Shown here one piece after another: positions 1 to 6,559 of a stretch of 11,273 nucleotides of DNA. The first letter of the stretch is position 1. The number at the start of each line of letters is the position of its first letter. The position numbers and the translations under genes are program-made. Below the pieces are notes generated by a model, which was given only the letters and a program-made list of their open reading frames with translations, did no database searches and had not been told where the DNA came from. The DNA comes from Pseudomonadota bacterium. Its GTDB lineage: Bacteria; Myxococcota; Bradymonadia; UBA4248. The stretch is taken from NCBI GenBank assembly GCA_017629415.1, contig JAGBXG010000201.1:1-11273 (forward strand), read 5' to 3'.

Positions 1-54
1 GAAGATGCTTGTTATGAAGGATGTAATGATGCAGGAAATGGTTGCGCTGAATAA
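1..54 (+). CDS. possible C-terminal end of a Cys-rich protein (partial)
   Basis: Frame 1 is open from the window edge to a TAA at 52-54 and encodes 17 residues ending DACYEGCNDAGNGCAE. Three cysteines with regular spacing, plus Asp, Asn and Gly, resemble the Cys-rich repeat ends of secreted or surface proteins common in Myxococcota-type genomes. The start lies outside the window, so length, domains and export signals cannot be judged. Frame 2 is also open across this stretch, to a TGA at 83-85, and reads Met-rich; it is a rival reading. I prefer frame 1 for its Cys pattern and because frame 2 runs into the 62-82 segment that is repeated at 327-347 in non-coding DNA. Weak call. Confidence 0.35.
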   Translation, partial: EDACYEGCNDAGNGCAE

Positions 55-61
55 GTTGTTT

Positions 62-82
62 GCGCACTTTCTTCGTCAGCTT
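62..82 (+). repeat. repeat segment A, copy 1
   Basis: This 21-base segment is identical to 327-347. It begins GCGCACTTTC and ends CGTCAGCTT. It lies before segment B copy 1 (171-197), and the same A-then-B order recurs at 327-437, so A and B look like the conserved ends of a duplicated unit. Confidence 0.8.
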
Positions 83-110
83 TGACCTCACCCCATGCCG
101 CTTCGCGGCC

Positions 111-133
111 GCCCTCTCCCAACAGGAGAGGGC
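111..133. repeat. 9-bp hairpin inside the first A-B unit
   Basis: GCCCTCTCC (111-119) pairs perfectly with GGAGAGGGC (125-133) around a five-base loop (120-124). No T-run follows on either strand, so it is better described as a palindromic intergenic element than an intrinsic terminator. A smaller CCGC/GCGG hairpin sits just before it, near 98-108. Confidence 0.65.
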
Positions 134-170
134 TGATTGATTCGCTACGCTCATCACAGCAAACTCAATA

Positions 171-197
171 TTGCATCCATTCTGCGGCAAAAAACAG
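171..197 (+). repeat. repeat segment B, copy 1
   Basis: This 27-base segment is identical to 411-437, exactly 240 bases downstream. It begins TTGCATCCATTC and ends CAAAAAACAG, with a run of six A. Flanking bases differ, so the identity is sharply bounded. Confidence 0.85.
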
Positions 198-230
198 CAG
201 ATTAACCAACGAAAACCGCCCATGATTGCG

Positions 231-259
231 GGATTCCAAAGGGGCTTGAGCCCCTTTGG
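231..259. repeat. GGATTCC-hairpin repeat, copy 1
   Basis: GGATT is followed by CCAAAGGGGC (236-245), loop TTGA (246-249) and GCCCCTTTGG (250-259), a perfect 10-base-pair stem. The same GGATTCCAA(A)GGG-type head with its own stem occurs at 262-287 and at 4565-4590, so this is a dispersed small palindrome family. Confidence 0.8.
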
Positions 260-261
260 CA

Positions 262-287
262 GGATTCCAAAGGGCAGCGCCCTTTGG
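262..287. repeat. GGATTCC-hairpin repeat, copy 2
   Basis: GGATT is followed by CCAAAGGGC (267-275), loop AGC (276-278) and GCCCTTTGG (279-287), a 9-base-pair perfect stem. It lies two bases after copy 1 and has the same head but a shorter stem. Sequence variation that still keeps the pairing suggests the fold matters, or that copies spread as palindromes. Confidence 0.8.
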
Positions 288-295
288 TGGGGTCC

Positions 296-313
296 GGGGC
301 AAAGCCCCTTTTT
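296..313 (+). terminator. terminator-like hairpin with T-run
   Basis: GGGGC (296-300), loop AAA and GCCCC (304-308) form a 5-base-pair all-GC stem, directly followed by TTTTT (309-313). This fits an intrinsic terminator read on the plus strand, which could end transcription entering from the left edge. It also belongs to the GC-hairpin cluster at 236-308, so it may simply be the third palindrome of a composite repeat. Confidence 0.4.
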
Positions 314-326
314 GCTCGACAGAATG

Positions 327-347
327 GCGCACTTTCTTCGTCAGCTT
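327..347 (+). repeat. repeat segment A, copy 2
   Basis: Identical over 21 bases to 62-82, offset by 265 bases. The following 63 bases before segment B copy 2 do not resemble the 88 bases that follow copy 1. Confidence 0.8.
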
Positions 348-410
348 CGTCATTCCAGTCGGTCACGTGCGCTAGCACGCTCCCTCCTTTCATGCCTTGC
401 TTCCTCGAAT

Positions 411-437
411 TTGCATCCATTCTGCGGCAAAAAACAG
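411..437 (+). repeat. repeat segment B, copy 2
   Basis: Identical over 27 bases to 171-197. It ends 27 bases before the asparaginase stop codon and includes the A6 run that would be a T6 run in asparaginase mRNA. Confidence 0.85.
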
Positions 438-464
438 TCGCATTCACGAACGCATTAAGCCCCC

Positions 465-1448
465 TTACTCCATCTCGCCAGCGACATTCCAGCGCAGATA
501 TTCGTGTCTTTCGGTGCGATCCTGGTATGTTGCGCAAGCGTGCATGAGTTTGACCAATGCGGCTTCCATGCGCATTTCTCCGCCACTGATGGCGCCTGCA
601 TCGAGCAAAACCTGGCTATTTTCGTACAATGGCAGGTCTATTTTACCGACTGAAGCATTGGCGACTAAAACATCGATACCTTGTGCGGTAGCTTTGGCCA
701 CAAAGGGCGCGATTTCGCTGTCGGCACATGGCACAGTACCCACACCAAACGGAATCAGCACGATTCCATCGAGTGCATTTTCGCTATCGAGCAAACGGGC
801 AAACGTTCTGGCATGCATCCCAGGCGTGACATGCAGCACAATGACATTGGCATCGAATTTGGAACGGCATCTGAACGGCGCTGTCGGATGGCGCACGTGC
901 TTCCCGATGGTAATATCCACACCAAGTTTAGCCAAAGGTTCGCAACCGGGCGTATCAAAAGCATGATAAGCGCGAGTATTCACTTTGCATGAACGGCATC
1001 CGCGCAGCAATACGCCATCAAAGCAAATGCTCACTTCGGGAATATTCAAAGTACTGACTTCAATGGCATCGGCAAGATTTCGGCGCGCATCATTTCTTAA
1101 AGCCCCAAGCGGCCGCTGTGCCCCCGTTAGAATAACGGGTTTATCGAGTCCTTCCAGTGCAAAAGCCAATGCCGATGCCGTATAAGGCATCGTATCTGTC
1201 CCATGAATGACGATAAAGCCATCATACTGACTTCGATTGGACGCAATCAGCCGCGCCAAATCTGACCACTGTTTGGGGCCAATATCTGACGAATCAAGAT
1301 TACATAAAAGTGTGGAATCAATCTTCGCAAAGCCGACATACTCAGGCAGCTGTTCGACAAGTGCCGTCACATAATGACCGGGTTCCAAATGTTGATCGCC
1401 TTCCATTCCAATGGTGCCGCCAGTATGAATGAGCAAGATTTTTTGCAT
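465..1448 (-). CDS. ansA: L-asparaginase, type I (cytoplasmic)
   Basis: Predicted to hydrolyse L-asparagine to L-aspartate and ammonia in the cytoplasm. The 327-residue protein has the usual type I length and no signal peptide. Visible family landmarks are the N-terminal signature IHTGGTIGM with the first catalytic Thr at residue 12, the substrate-binding DSSD at 52-55, the second signature IHGTDTMPYTASAL with Thr84 and Asp85, the conserved PVILTGAQRPL strand at 104-114, Lys155 in the position of the catalytic lysine, and a C-terminal GAISGGEMRMEAAL segment. The start is ATG at 1448-1446, preceded by an AAAGGA ribosome site about eight bases upstream; the stop is TAA at 467-465. It is transcribed away from the gene at 1800 and no partner gene adjoins it, so it is probably a single-gene unit. 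The key residues appear intact. AnsA-like enzymes sometimes accept glutamine; specificity cannot be read from this sequence. Confidence 0.93.
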   Translation of the reverse strand: MQKILLIHTGGTIGMEGDQHLEPGHYVTALVEQLPEYVGFAKIDSTLLCNLDSSDIGPKQWSDLARLIASNRSQYDGFIVIHGTDTMPYTASALAFALEGLDKPVILTGAQRPLGALRNDARRNLADAIEVSTLNIPEVSICFDGVLLRGCRSCKVNTRAYHAFDTPGCEPLAKLGVDITIGKHVRHPTAPFRCRSKFDANVIVLHVTPGMHARTFARLLDSENALDGIVLIPFGVGTVPCADSEIAPFVAKATAQGIDVLVANASVGKIDLPLYENSQVLLDAGAISGGEMRMEAALVKLMHACATYQDRTERHEYLRWNVAGEME

Positions 1449-1523
1449 ATTGAAGTTTCCTTTAAAAGCTCAAGTATGCCACGCGGGGCGTTGCGGGGTG
1501 TCCCCGCAAAGGGGGTAGGCGTG

Positions 1524-1613
1524 TATGGGCGCGGCTATGTCGGCCTGACGGCCTCCATAAGCCTTGCAGGCGCGGCTATATCTGCCTGACGGCCTCCATA
1601 CGCCGCGCCCATA
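1524..1613. repeat. composite repeat: inverted arms enclosing two 32-bp direct repeats
   Basis: Outer arms TATGGGCGCGGC (1524-1535) and GCCGCGCCCATA (1602-1613) are perfect 12-base inverted repeats. Inside and overlapping the left arm, 1528-1559 and 1569-1600 are 32-base direct repeats with only two differences, offset by 41 bases. Each contains the palindrome GGCC-TGAC-GGCC or a near variant. A 14-base piece, ATACGCCGCGCCCA (1598-1611), recurs at the right edge of the window (11260-11273), showing that the element is dispersed. It encodes nothing obvious and looks like a REP- or MITE-like small repeat. Confidence 0.75.
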
Positions 1614-1788
1614 GCGCCGCAGGGGGCTTGCCCCCTTCCAACACCCCCAAAACCTCATATCTTAAACCGTTGGCCATAAAATGTGGCCCATAACCACATC
1701 AATATTTTGTGTTTTTGTATAAACTGCGCCAATTTAAAAGCGAATATTTAGGCTTTGCGCGAACGGCCGTTGTTTGAACGGAAGCCTT

Positions 1789-1793
1789 GGAGG
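1789..1793 (+). promoter_or_regulatory. ribosome binding site that decides the start at 1800
   Basis: GGAGG lies six bases before the ATG at 1800-1802. The frame is open further upstream to a TTG at 1755, which has no such site. This favours the ATG and an 891-residue product. Confidence 0.7.
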
Positions 1794-1799
1794 CAGGGA

Positions 1800-4475
1800 A
1801 TGCGTTACGAACAGACAATTTGGGTAGTAGGATGTGAGCCAGGTGCAGAACAAATTCTGCTGACGGCTTTAAATAAAGCAGGTTTTAACACCAAAAGTGC
1901 AAAATATACCGACACAGTTTGCGCTGACCAATCCCCCGCCTGTGTTCTCATCCATTTCGAAAACGCGGATACCGAACGAGCACTCCGGTTTATGGCTCAA
2001 CCCGGCCTGCTTCGCGCCAGACGCGTCATCATTATTGATCCCAACGATCCCAAAGCGCGTCAGTTTTGCGCCGATGCCGATATCGATGATATGATTTTGA
2101 AACCCATACATCTGCGCGAAATGATAACGCGGCTCTCCTTTGACCTCGAACGTGAACAGACGGCATTAAAACGTGAAATGACGCTTTCGGATGCTCAAGG
2201 GTTGGTTCAAAAAGTACAGACTTTATCCGATTCCGCATTTTCCGGAGTCTTGGTGCTTGAAGGACACAACCGTGAAGCCAAAATCTATTTTGAACATGGC
2301 GCTGTCGTTGGGGTACAGTTTGGCAAGAAAACCCAAAAATCAGCAGCCGGCGCCTTGTGGCGAATCTTTCCTGCCGCACATCGCGCTGTCGCCGGCGTCG
2401 CCATGCCGCCATCGCTGGCCTTGGTACCGTTTACTGTGAATATCGAACAATTTAATCTTCAAATCAGTAAAACGGCTGCCTTTTTTAACGACAATTTCTT
2501 AGATACCTCCGGTCTTTCCAGCATTTTTCGCGTCAACGGTGCCATCTATGACCAACGTTATGATTCCCTGCCCCATCAGGTCAGACGCATTTTGCAGTTG
2601 TTTGACGGCATACGAAGCCTGGAATCGCTGTTCGATGTCCTGGAATTGGATGAAATTTTACTCATCCAAATTATCCGCCGCCTGATTGACGAAAACTTAA
2701 TTGTCGAATGCCAGCTGCAAGAAAATACAGGCATCTCCTTCGATGACTGGATTTTGGGCACCCCGCAAACAAAGCCTAAACGTTCAACTCAATCCAATCC
2801 CATACAACCTTCTAAATCCCATACTTCTCAGCTCCGGGAAGATTTGGGCAGCGTGACCAAATACCTGGCTGAACTCAAAGCTTTGGAAGAACAACTGGCC
2901 GATAAACCCGAAGACCACGAAGTCACCAAAACAGCGAAACGTGAAATTACACGACGACAAGCAACCTCAGAAGTCTGCGTCCGCTCGCGTATTCACCGCG
3001 ATCCCGCCAAAACGCGCCAGGGATTCAGCGAAGCCGAATTGCGTGATCTGCTGCATGAAATGCCAAAACCTTCGACAAAAGTAACAGAACCATTGCCTTT
3101 CGATCGCGAATTTGTCGAAAGACGCATGCAAAAAGCCGGCATTTCTGTCATCACCGCTGACACAAAAATTAAAGCCAACCGATATTACAGCGATGCATTC
3201 TTAAATCAGGAAGCCAAAGAAGACGAAGCCAAAGCTTTAAAACAACAAGAAGAAGACGAAGCACTCATCGAAATTTCTGTCGATACCACAGAATTAGAAC
3301 TTGAAACGGCCGAAGCCGAATTAGACGCTGCACGCCAATGGTTTAAAGACGAACTGCGCACACGTTCCGGAGCTTTTAAAGCCCCTTCGGCAGAAGCCAT
3401 TAAAGCCGCAGAAAAAGCCCAAAAAGAATCAGAAGAATCGACAACACTCGTTTCACCTTTAGCCGAAGAAAAGCAAAAAGCAGCTCGCGCTGACCGTACA
3501 CGCTCGAAAAAAGCAACTTCAAATACAAAATCCCAATCATGGGCCATCGAACAATATCAACGCAGACACGGCAAAGAACTTTCCCCTGATGTCTGGAAAG
3601 CTCAAACGATGGCACGTCTCGATGCCGAAGCCGATGAGAAAAACCGCAAACTCACACGTCTGCTCACCATTGGACTGATCATTATTATCCTGTGTATCAT
3701 CATCATTCTCGTTTCACGTGGCTGTAAAAGTGACTCAGGTCAAACACAAATACCGGCCGGTCATGCAAACACCGCCCAAACCATTGAATCACCACAAAAC
3801 ACAGTTCAAACAGCTGATACAGCCCCAATACCTAAAAAAACGACGATCGCTGCCTCTCCGACAGCTGCACTTCCCCAACCCGAAACCATCGCTGAAACTG
3901 CGGATAATCTTCCTGCCTCTGCCCATCATCCCCCAAAAGCAGCACAGCCGGAAAATATACAGCCAGCCAATGATCCCCAAGATTCTGGCAAACCTAAGTC
4001 AAAATCCCCTAAATCTGCACAAAGAACACAACAGAATGATCCTTCATCCGCTTTCTGGCCCGAAAAAAGAGACCGTTCTGTATCCAATCATCCCATCAAA
4101 AAATCATTTGATGCACAATTTCAAGCCGTGCATACAGCCATGAATGTCAAAGACTGGGATGGTGCAGAACGTCTACTTCAGCCGCTGCTCTCAGAATATC
4201 CCGACAAACCTATCGTCTTCATTGCTGCCGGCCGTATTGCCGCTCACCAAGGCAAAGCCTCACAAGCTGTCGAATATTTCGTCAAGGTTGAAAAAAGTCA
4301 TGGCCAAAAAGCCGCATATTGGAAAGAACGCGCCAAACTTCATCGTCAAGCCGGCCAAATGACAGAAGCCAATGCCGCCCTGGATAAAGCCATTGAAATT
4401 GTTGGCCCCACTTCGCCCGAAGGACAAGCTTTAGCACGCCAAAAATCCCAAAGATACAACACGCCGTCGAAATAA
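1800..4475 (+). CDS. membrane protein: pseudo-receiver, DUF4388/PATAN-like domain, one membrane span, TPR-like C-terminus
   Basis: The 891-residue product appears to be a signalling or scaffold protein. Residues about 5-117 fold like a two-component receiver, ending with the DDMILKP strand whose Lys101-Pro102 is the conserved receiver Lys-Pro. The acidic pair of strand one is missing (IWVVGCEPG), and the usual phosphoacceptor position falls in VLIHFEN without an Asp, so phosphorylation is unlikely. Residues about 128-220 look like DUF4388/PATAN (SGVLVLEG, AKIYFEHGAVVGVQFG), followed at about 240-305 by a helical, winged-helix-like segment often found with it. Residues 340-615 are Lys/Glu-rich and predicted helical. 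A membrane span lies at about 620-638 (LLTIGLIIIILCIIIILV), then a Pro/Ala/Gln-rich linker to about 765, then TPR-like helices at about 770-880 (MNVKDWDGAERLLQPLL; HRQAGQMTEANAALDKAIE). Charges around the span put the N-terminus inside. The start is the ATG with GGAGG; an upstream TTG at 1755 would add 15 residues. Exact role unknown. Confidence 0.85.
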   Translation: MRYEQTIWVVGCEPGAEQILLTALNKAGFNTKSAKYTDTVCADQSPACVLIHFENADTERALRFMAQPGLLRARRVIIIDPNDPKARQFCADADIDDMILKPIHLREMITRLSFDLEREQTALKREMTLSDAQGLVQKVQTLSDSAFSGVLVLEGHNREAKIYFEHGAVVGVQFGKKTQKSAAGALWRIFPAAHRAVAGVAMPPSLALVPFTVNIEQFNLQISKTAAFFNDNFLDTSGLSSIFRVNGAIYDQRYDSLPHQVRRILQLFDGIRSLESLFDVLELDEILLIQIIRRLIDENLIVECQLQENTGISFDDWILGTPQTKPKRSTQSNPIQPSKSHTSQLREDLGSVTKYLAELKALEEQLADKPEDHEVTKTAKREITRRQATSEVCVRSRIHRDPAKTRQGFSEAELRDLLHEMPKPSTKVTEPLPFDREFVERRMQKAGISVITADTKIKANRYYSDAFLNQEAKEDEAKALKQQEEDEALIEISVDTTELELETAEAELDAARQWFKDELRTRSGAFKAPSAEAIKAAEKAQKESEESTTLVSPLAEEKQKAARADRTRSKKATSNTKSQSWAIEQYQRRHGKELSPDVWKAQTMARLDAEADEKNRKLTRLLTIGLIIIILCIIIILVSRGCKSDSGQTQIPAGHANTAQTIESPQNTVQTADTAPIPKKTTIAASPTAALPQPETIAETADNLPASAHHPPKAAQPENIQPANDPQDSGKPKSKSPKSAQRTQQNDPSSAFWPEKRDRSVSNHPIKKSFDAQFQAVHTAMNVKDWDGAERLLQPLLSEYPDKPIVFIAAGRIAAHQGKASQAVEYFVKVEKSHGQKAAYWKERAKLHRQAGQMTEANAALDKAIEIVGPTSPEGQALARQKSQRYNTPSK

Positions 4476-4479
4476 AACC

Positions 4480-4504
4480 AATCCTTGACGACAGGATTCT
4501 TTTT
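4480..4504 (+). terminator. intrinsic terminator of the receiver/PATAN/TPR gene
   Basis: AATCCT (4480-4485) pairs with AGGATT (4493-4498) around a seven-base loop; one C and then TTTTT (4500-4504) follow. It starts five bases after the TAA stop at 4473-4475, the expected place for a rho-independent terminator. The stem is short and only part GC, so strength is uncertain. Confidence 0.6.
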
Positions 4505-4564
4505 CGCCCATAAATACAACGAAACAGTACCTGTCTAACCAATGAAAAACGTCAAATCCATTGT

Positions 4565-4590
4565 GGATTCCAAGGGGATCAGCCCCTTGG
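4565..4590. repeat. GGATTCC-hairpin repeat, copy 3
   Basis: GGATT is followed by CCAAGGGG (4570-4577), a five-base loop (4578-4582) and CCCCTTGG (4583-4590), an 8-base-pair perfect stem. It has the same head as the copies at 231 and 262, over 4 kb away. Confidence 0.75.
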
Positions 4591-4636
4591 CGTGTTTAGG
4601 CAGAGCCCCCCAAAAGAAAGTTGCGTAAGCTTGAAG

Positions 4637-6535
4637 CTAGAGATATTGCGCTTGAACGAGATGATGGCCTGAAGACACAGGAATCAAAATCAGTAAACCA
4701 TCTCCCGAAACTTTAAGTGACTGCACATCCACAGCCGCTTTATCGATCCATAAATCATGCAGTGTGCCTGCCTGCGTGCGTTTAGGCAATGCCACGGTGT
4801 ACTGGAACGGAGCTTCCGGAAATTCAGCTTTGATATCTAACACTTTTGTTTGAGGATGAAAGGCATGAACAAGACGTGCCTGTTTCCTCAGCGTGTAATA
4901 ATGCATAAAGTTTTTGGCAGAAGTAGTCCATATCTGGCTTTCACGTGCCTGCTGAATCAGCTTGAGCCATGTCTCATAAATGAGATAACTGGGCTGCGTA
5001 AACATGGTATCGGCATTAAATTGAACCACAACAGGCTGATGATAAAGATTTTCAGCCTCTTGAACATGCTTGAGCGAAAATTTAGCCGGTAATGTTTCTA
5101 AACCAGATTCATCATTAATCGCCGTCGGAAACTCATAAAGTGGCAAAGGCATGCCATTGCGTTCAATGGGCAAAAATGGAAATCCCGAACCAAAAAGATA
5201 ACCCGCCTGCTCTGGTTCTGTCGGCGCATAAGAAAGATCGATCTGGCATTGTGCAGCTGCCAGTTTTCGAAATGCTAATGTATAGTCCCTTGTCCAAGCC
5301 GATGAAGCCATCTTACAAGTCGATACATTGGCTCCGATTTGCCGAGCTATCGTTTGCTTTTGGTTCACCATGTTGCGTTCTACAGCAACGGGCTGAAAAA
5401 ATGGCGGCCCATAAGGTTCATAAATCTTGCCGGCATGAGGACGAAGGATGCTGACCCCCATATCAAATCCCGCCTGATACCATTGCCGCAATGCCGTCGA
5501 AGACACCACACCGGCTCGCGATAACCAAGTACTCTGAATTTCCTGCGATTGCTCATATTCTGCCATACGAAAAGCCTGTTCCTCAAGCCTGCCCGTATCA
5601 TGAGCAATGATCAAAGCCGAACGCCGGGCATCGGGAAATGGCCACAACAACGGCATCGGCGAAACATGCAATGCAGACAACATGACATGGGTTTTGAGCA
5701 AATCTGCATAAGGCACTGTCGAACGACCAAGCTTTTCGTTCAAAATAAGATCCGAAGTCTTGGGCAATTCCTGCGTTTCAATCTGAAACTGATCTGCCGG
5801 TTTTCCCTGCTGAAGGGAAGTTATCGCCTGACCTAAATTGAATGCTAAAACAAAGACATGACCAGCACCATGTTGCCGACGATAATGGGCAATCGCACCA
5901 TCTAGCTCCAGCAGAAGAGCATCACTTGGCAACGTCTCCGAATCAAGCGCATCCAAACGCAAAACTTGTGTATCAAGCGGTGTATTCAGCAATTGATCAC
6001 GAAAAACACCGGATAAAGGTGAATTCGGAGCATCCGTCAAATGCTTAATCGTTGAACTGACTTTTGTGCGCCGTTTGATCCCCGTCATCGATGACCAAGC
6101 CGGCGTGGGCATTTCTACAATAAGATTGGCACCGCGTTGAACAGCCTGAGATATCAGCTGTATCTGCGTTTCATTTAACGTTTCAGCTGTCTTTTGCGGA
6201 ACAACAATCAACTGAACCTGCAAGCTCGCACTGGACTGAATACCTGTCGTCAAAGCAATATTAAAAGCCCCGGCAACCTGAGAAAGCAAGTTATACCAAC
6301 CAAAAGAAAAATCGATTTCGGCATACGTCTGAGCATGCGTATTCTCACTGGGCAAAATCAGCAAAATACCAGACTGCCCAAGCTGCTGCGGCATCACAGC
6401 TGCGGCCACATCATCATCGCTCGAAAACTTGATCGGAAAATGATGCAACAATACACCCACGGCAATGCACAAAAGAATGCCAAGAATGATGAAATCGATT
6501 TTAAAACGTTGAGAAAAACGGGCATTGAATCGCAT
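4637..6535 (-). CDS. membrane-anchored protein with amidotransferase-like and NodB-like (deacetylase-fold) domains, paralog 2
   Basis: A 632-residue protein of unknown function. Residues 14-31 form an N-terminal membrane anchor after a basic head, placing the rest outside the cytoplasm. Residues about 55-250 look like an alpha/beta domain of the class I amidotransferase-like/DUF4350-like kind (GILLILP, FSFGWYNLL at 76-84, RGANLIVEMP at 134-143, GHVFVLAFNLG), with no visible nucleophile Cys. From about 295, WPFPDARRSALIIAHDTG resembles the first strand and TFDDG motif of polysaccharide deacetylases, with HDTG at 312-315; GYLFGSGFPFLPIERNG at 445-461 is a strong signature shared with the upstream neighbour. 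A Thr replaces the usual metal-binding second Asp, and a clear HxxxH motif is missing, so deacetylase activity is doubtful. Residues about 555-632 look like a small beta domain. It starts with ATG 24 bases after the paralog's stop, with only a weak TGAG-type ribosome site, suggesting translational coupling. Last gene of the cluster. Confidence 0.85.
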   Translation of the reverse strand: MRFNARFSQRFKIDFIILGILLCIAVGVLLHHFPIKFSSDDDVAAAVMPQQLGQSGILLILPSENTHAQTYAEIDFSFGWYNLLSQVAGAFNIALTTGIQSSASLQVQLIVVPQKTAETLNETQIQLISQAVQRGANLIVEMPTPAWSSMTGIKRRTKVSSTIKHLTDAPNSPLSGVFRDQLLNTPLDTQVLRLDALDSETLPSDALLLELDGAIAHYRRQHGAGHVFVLAFNLGQAITSLQQGKPADQFQIETQELPKTSDLILNEKLGRSTVPYADLLKTHVMLSALHVSPMPLLWPFPDARRSALIIAHDTGRLEEQAFRMAEYEQSQEIQSTWLSRAGVVSSTALRQWYQAGFDMGVSILRPHAGKIYEPYGPPFFQPVAVERNMVNQKQTIARQIGANVSTCKMASSAWTRDYTLAFRKLAAAQCQIDLSYAPTEPEQAGYLFGSGFPFLPIERNGMPLPLYEFPTAINDESGLETLPAKFSLKHVQEAENLYHQPVVVQFNADTMFTQPSYLIYETWLKLIQQARESQIWTTSAKNFMHYYTLRKQARLVHAFHPQTKVLDIKAEFPEAPFQYTVALPKRTQAGTLHDLWIDKAAVDVQSLKVSGDGLLILIPVSSGHHLVQAQYL

Positions 6536-6559
6536 GAAACACTCAAATCACAGCATCCG

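Larger units (their letters stand above)
55..464. other. 410-base gene-poor region made of repeats and hairpins
   Basis: No frame here gives a protein with recognisable features; short open frames run across hairpins and repeats and look incidental. The region holds two segments present twice (62-82 with 327-347; 171-197 with 411-437), a 9-base-pair hairpin at 111-133, and three successive GC-rich hairpins at 236-259, 267-287 and 296-308. It separates the possible plus-strand gene tail at the left edge from the minus-strand asparaginase, so both genes would end into it. For the asparaginase, a weak stem at 440-453 followed, on the minus strand, by six T (complement of 429-434) might help termination. 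Confidence 0.6.
1449..1799. other. divergent intergenic region with composite repeat and possible operator
   Basis: This 351-base gap separates the asparaginase (minus) from the receiver/PATAN/TPR gene (plus). 1491-1509 is an 8-base-pair hairpin (TTGCGGGG, loop TGT, CCCCGCAA); 1524-1613 is a composite repeat listed separately; 1621-1636 is another GC hairpin (AGGGGG with CCCCCT). An inverted repeat ATGTGG (1681-1686) with CCACAT (1694-1699) might be an operator, and TATAAA at 1718-1723 a -10 element, but no good -35 stands at the right distance, so I do not call a promoter. No open frame here looks coding. Confidence 0.55.
4476..4636. other. convergent intergenic region
   Basis: This 161-base junction lies between the ends of the plus-strand receiver/PATAN gene and the minus-strand cluster. 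It holds an intrinsic terminator for the plus-strand gene and one GGATTCC-hairpin repeat. Neither side of the palindrome has a T-run, so termination of the minus cluster is not explained by a canonical hairpin here. Confidence 0.6.

Noticed and set aside
171..547. Overlapping open frames of 60-110 codons on both strands
   Set aside because: They cross the duplicated segments and perfect hairpins, start without good ribosome sites, and resemble no protein; overlapping open frames are expected in GC-rich repeats.
397..966. A 189-codon plus-strand frame opposite the asparaginase gene
   Set aside because: It lies antisense to a gene with intact catalytic motifs and has no recognisable features.
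1491..1640. Possible CRISPR array or tandem-repeat array
   Set aside because: There are only two direct units, their 41-base offset leaves a 9-base gap rather than a spacer, and the inverted arms indicate a palindromic element; no cas gene is present.
1755..1799. TTG start giving a 906-residue receiver/PATAN/TPR protein
   Set aside because: No ribosome site precedes the TTG, while the ATG at 1800 has GGAGG six bases upstream and begins just before the first strand of the receiver-like domain.
3718..4143. A 141-codon plus-strand frame inside the receiver/PATAN/TPR gene
   Set aside because: It is an alternate-frame reading of the Pro/Ala-rich linker; the low-complexity DNA leaves several frames open.
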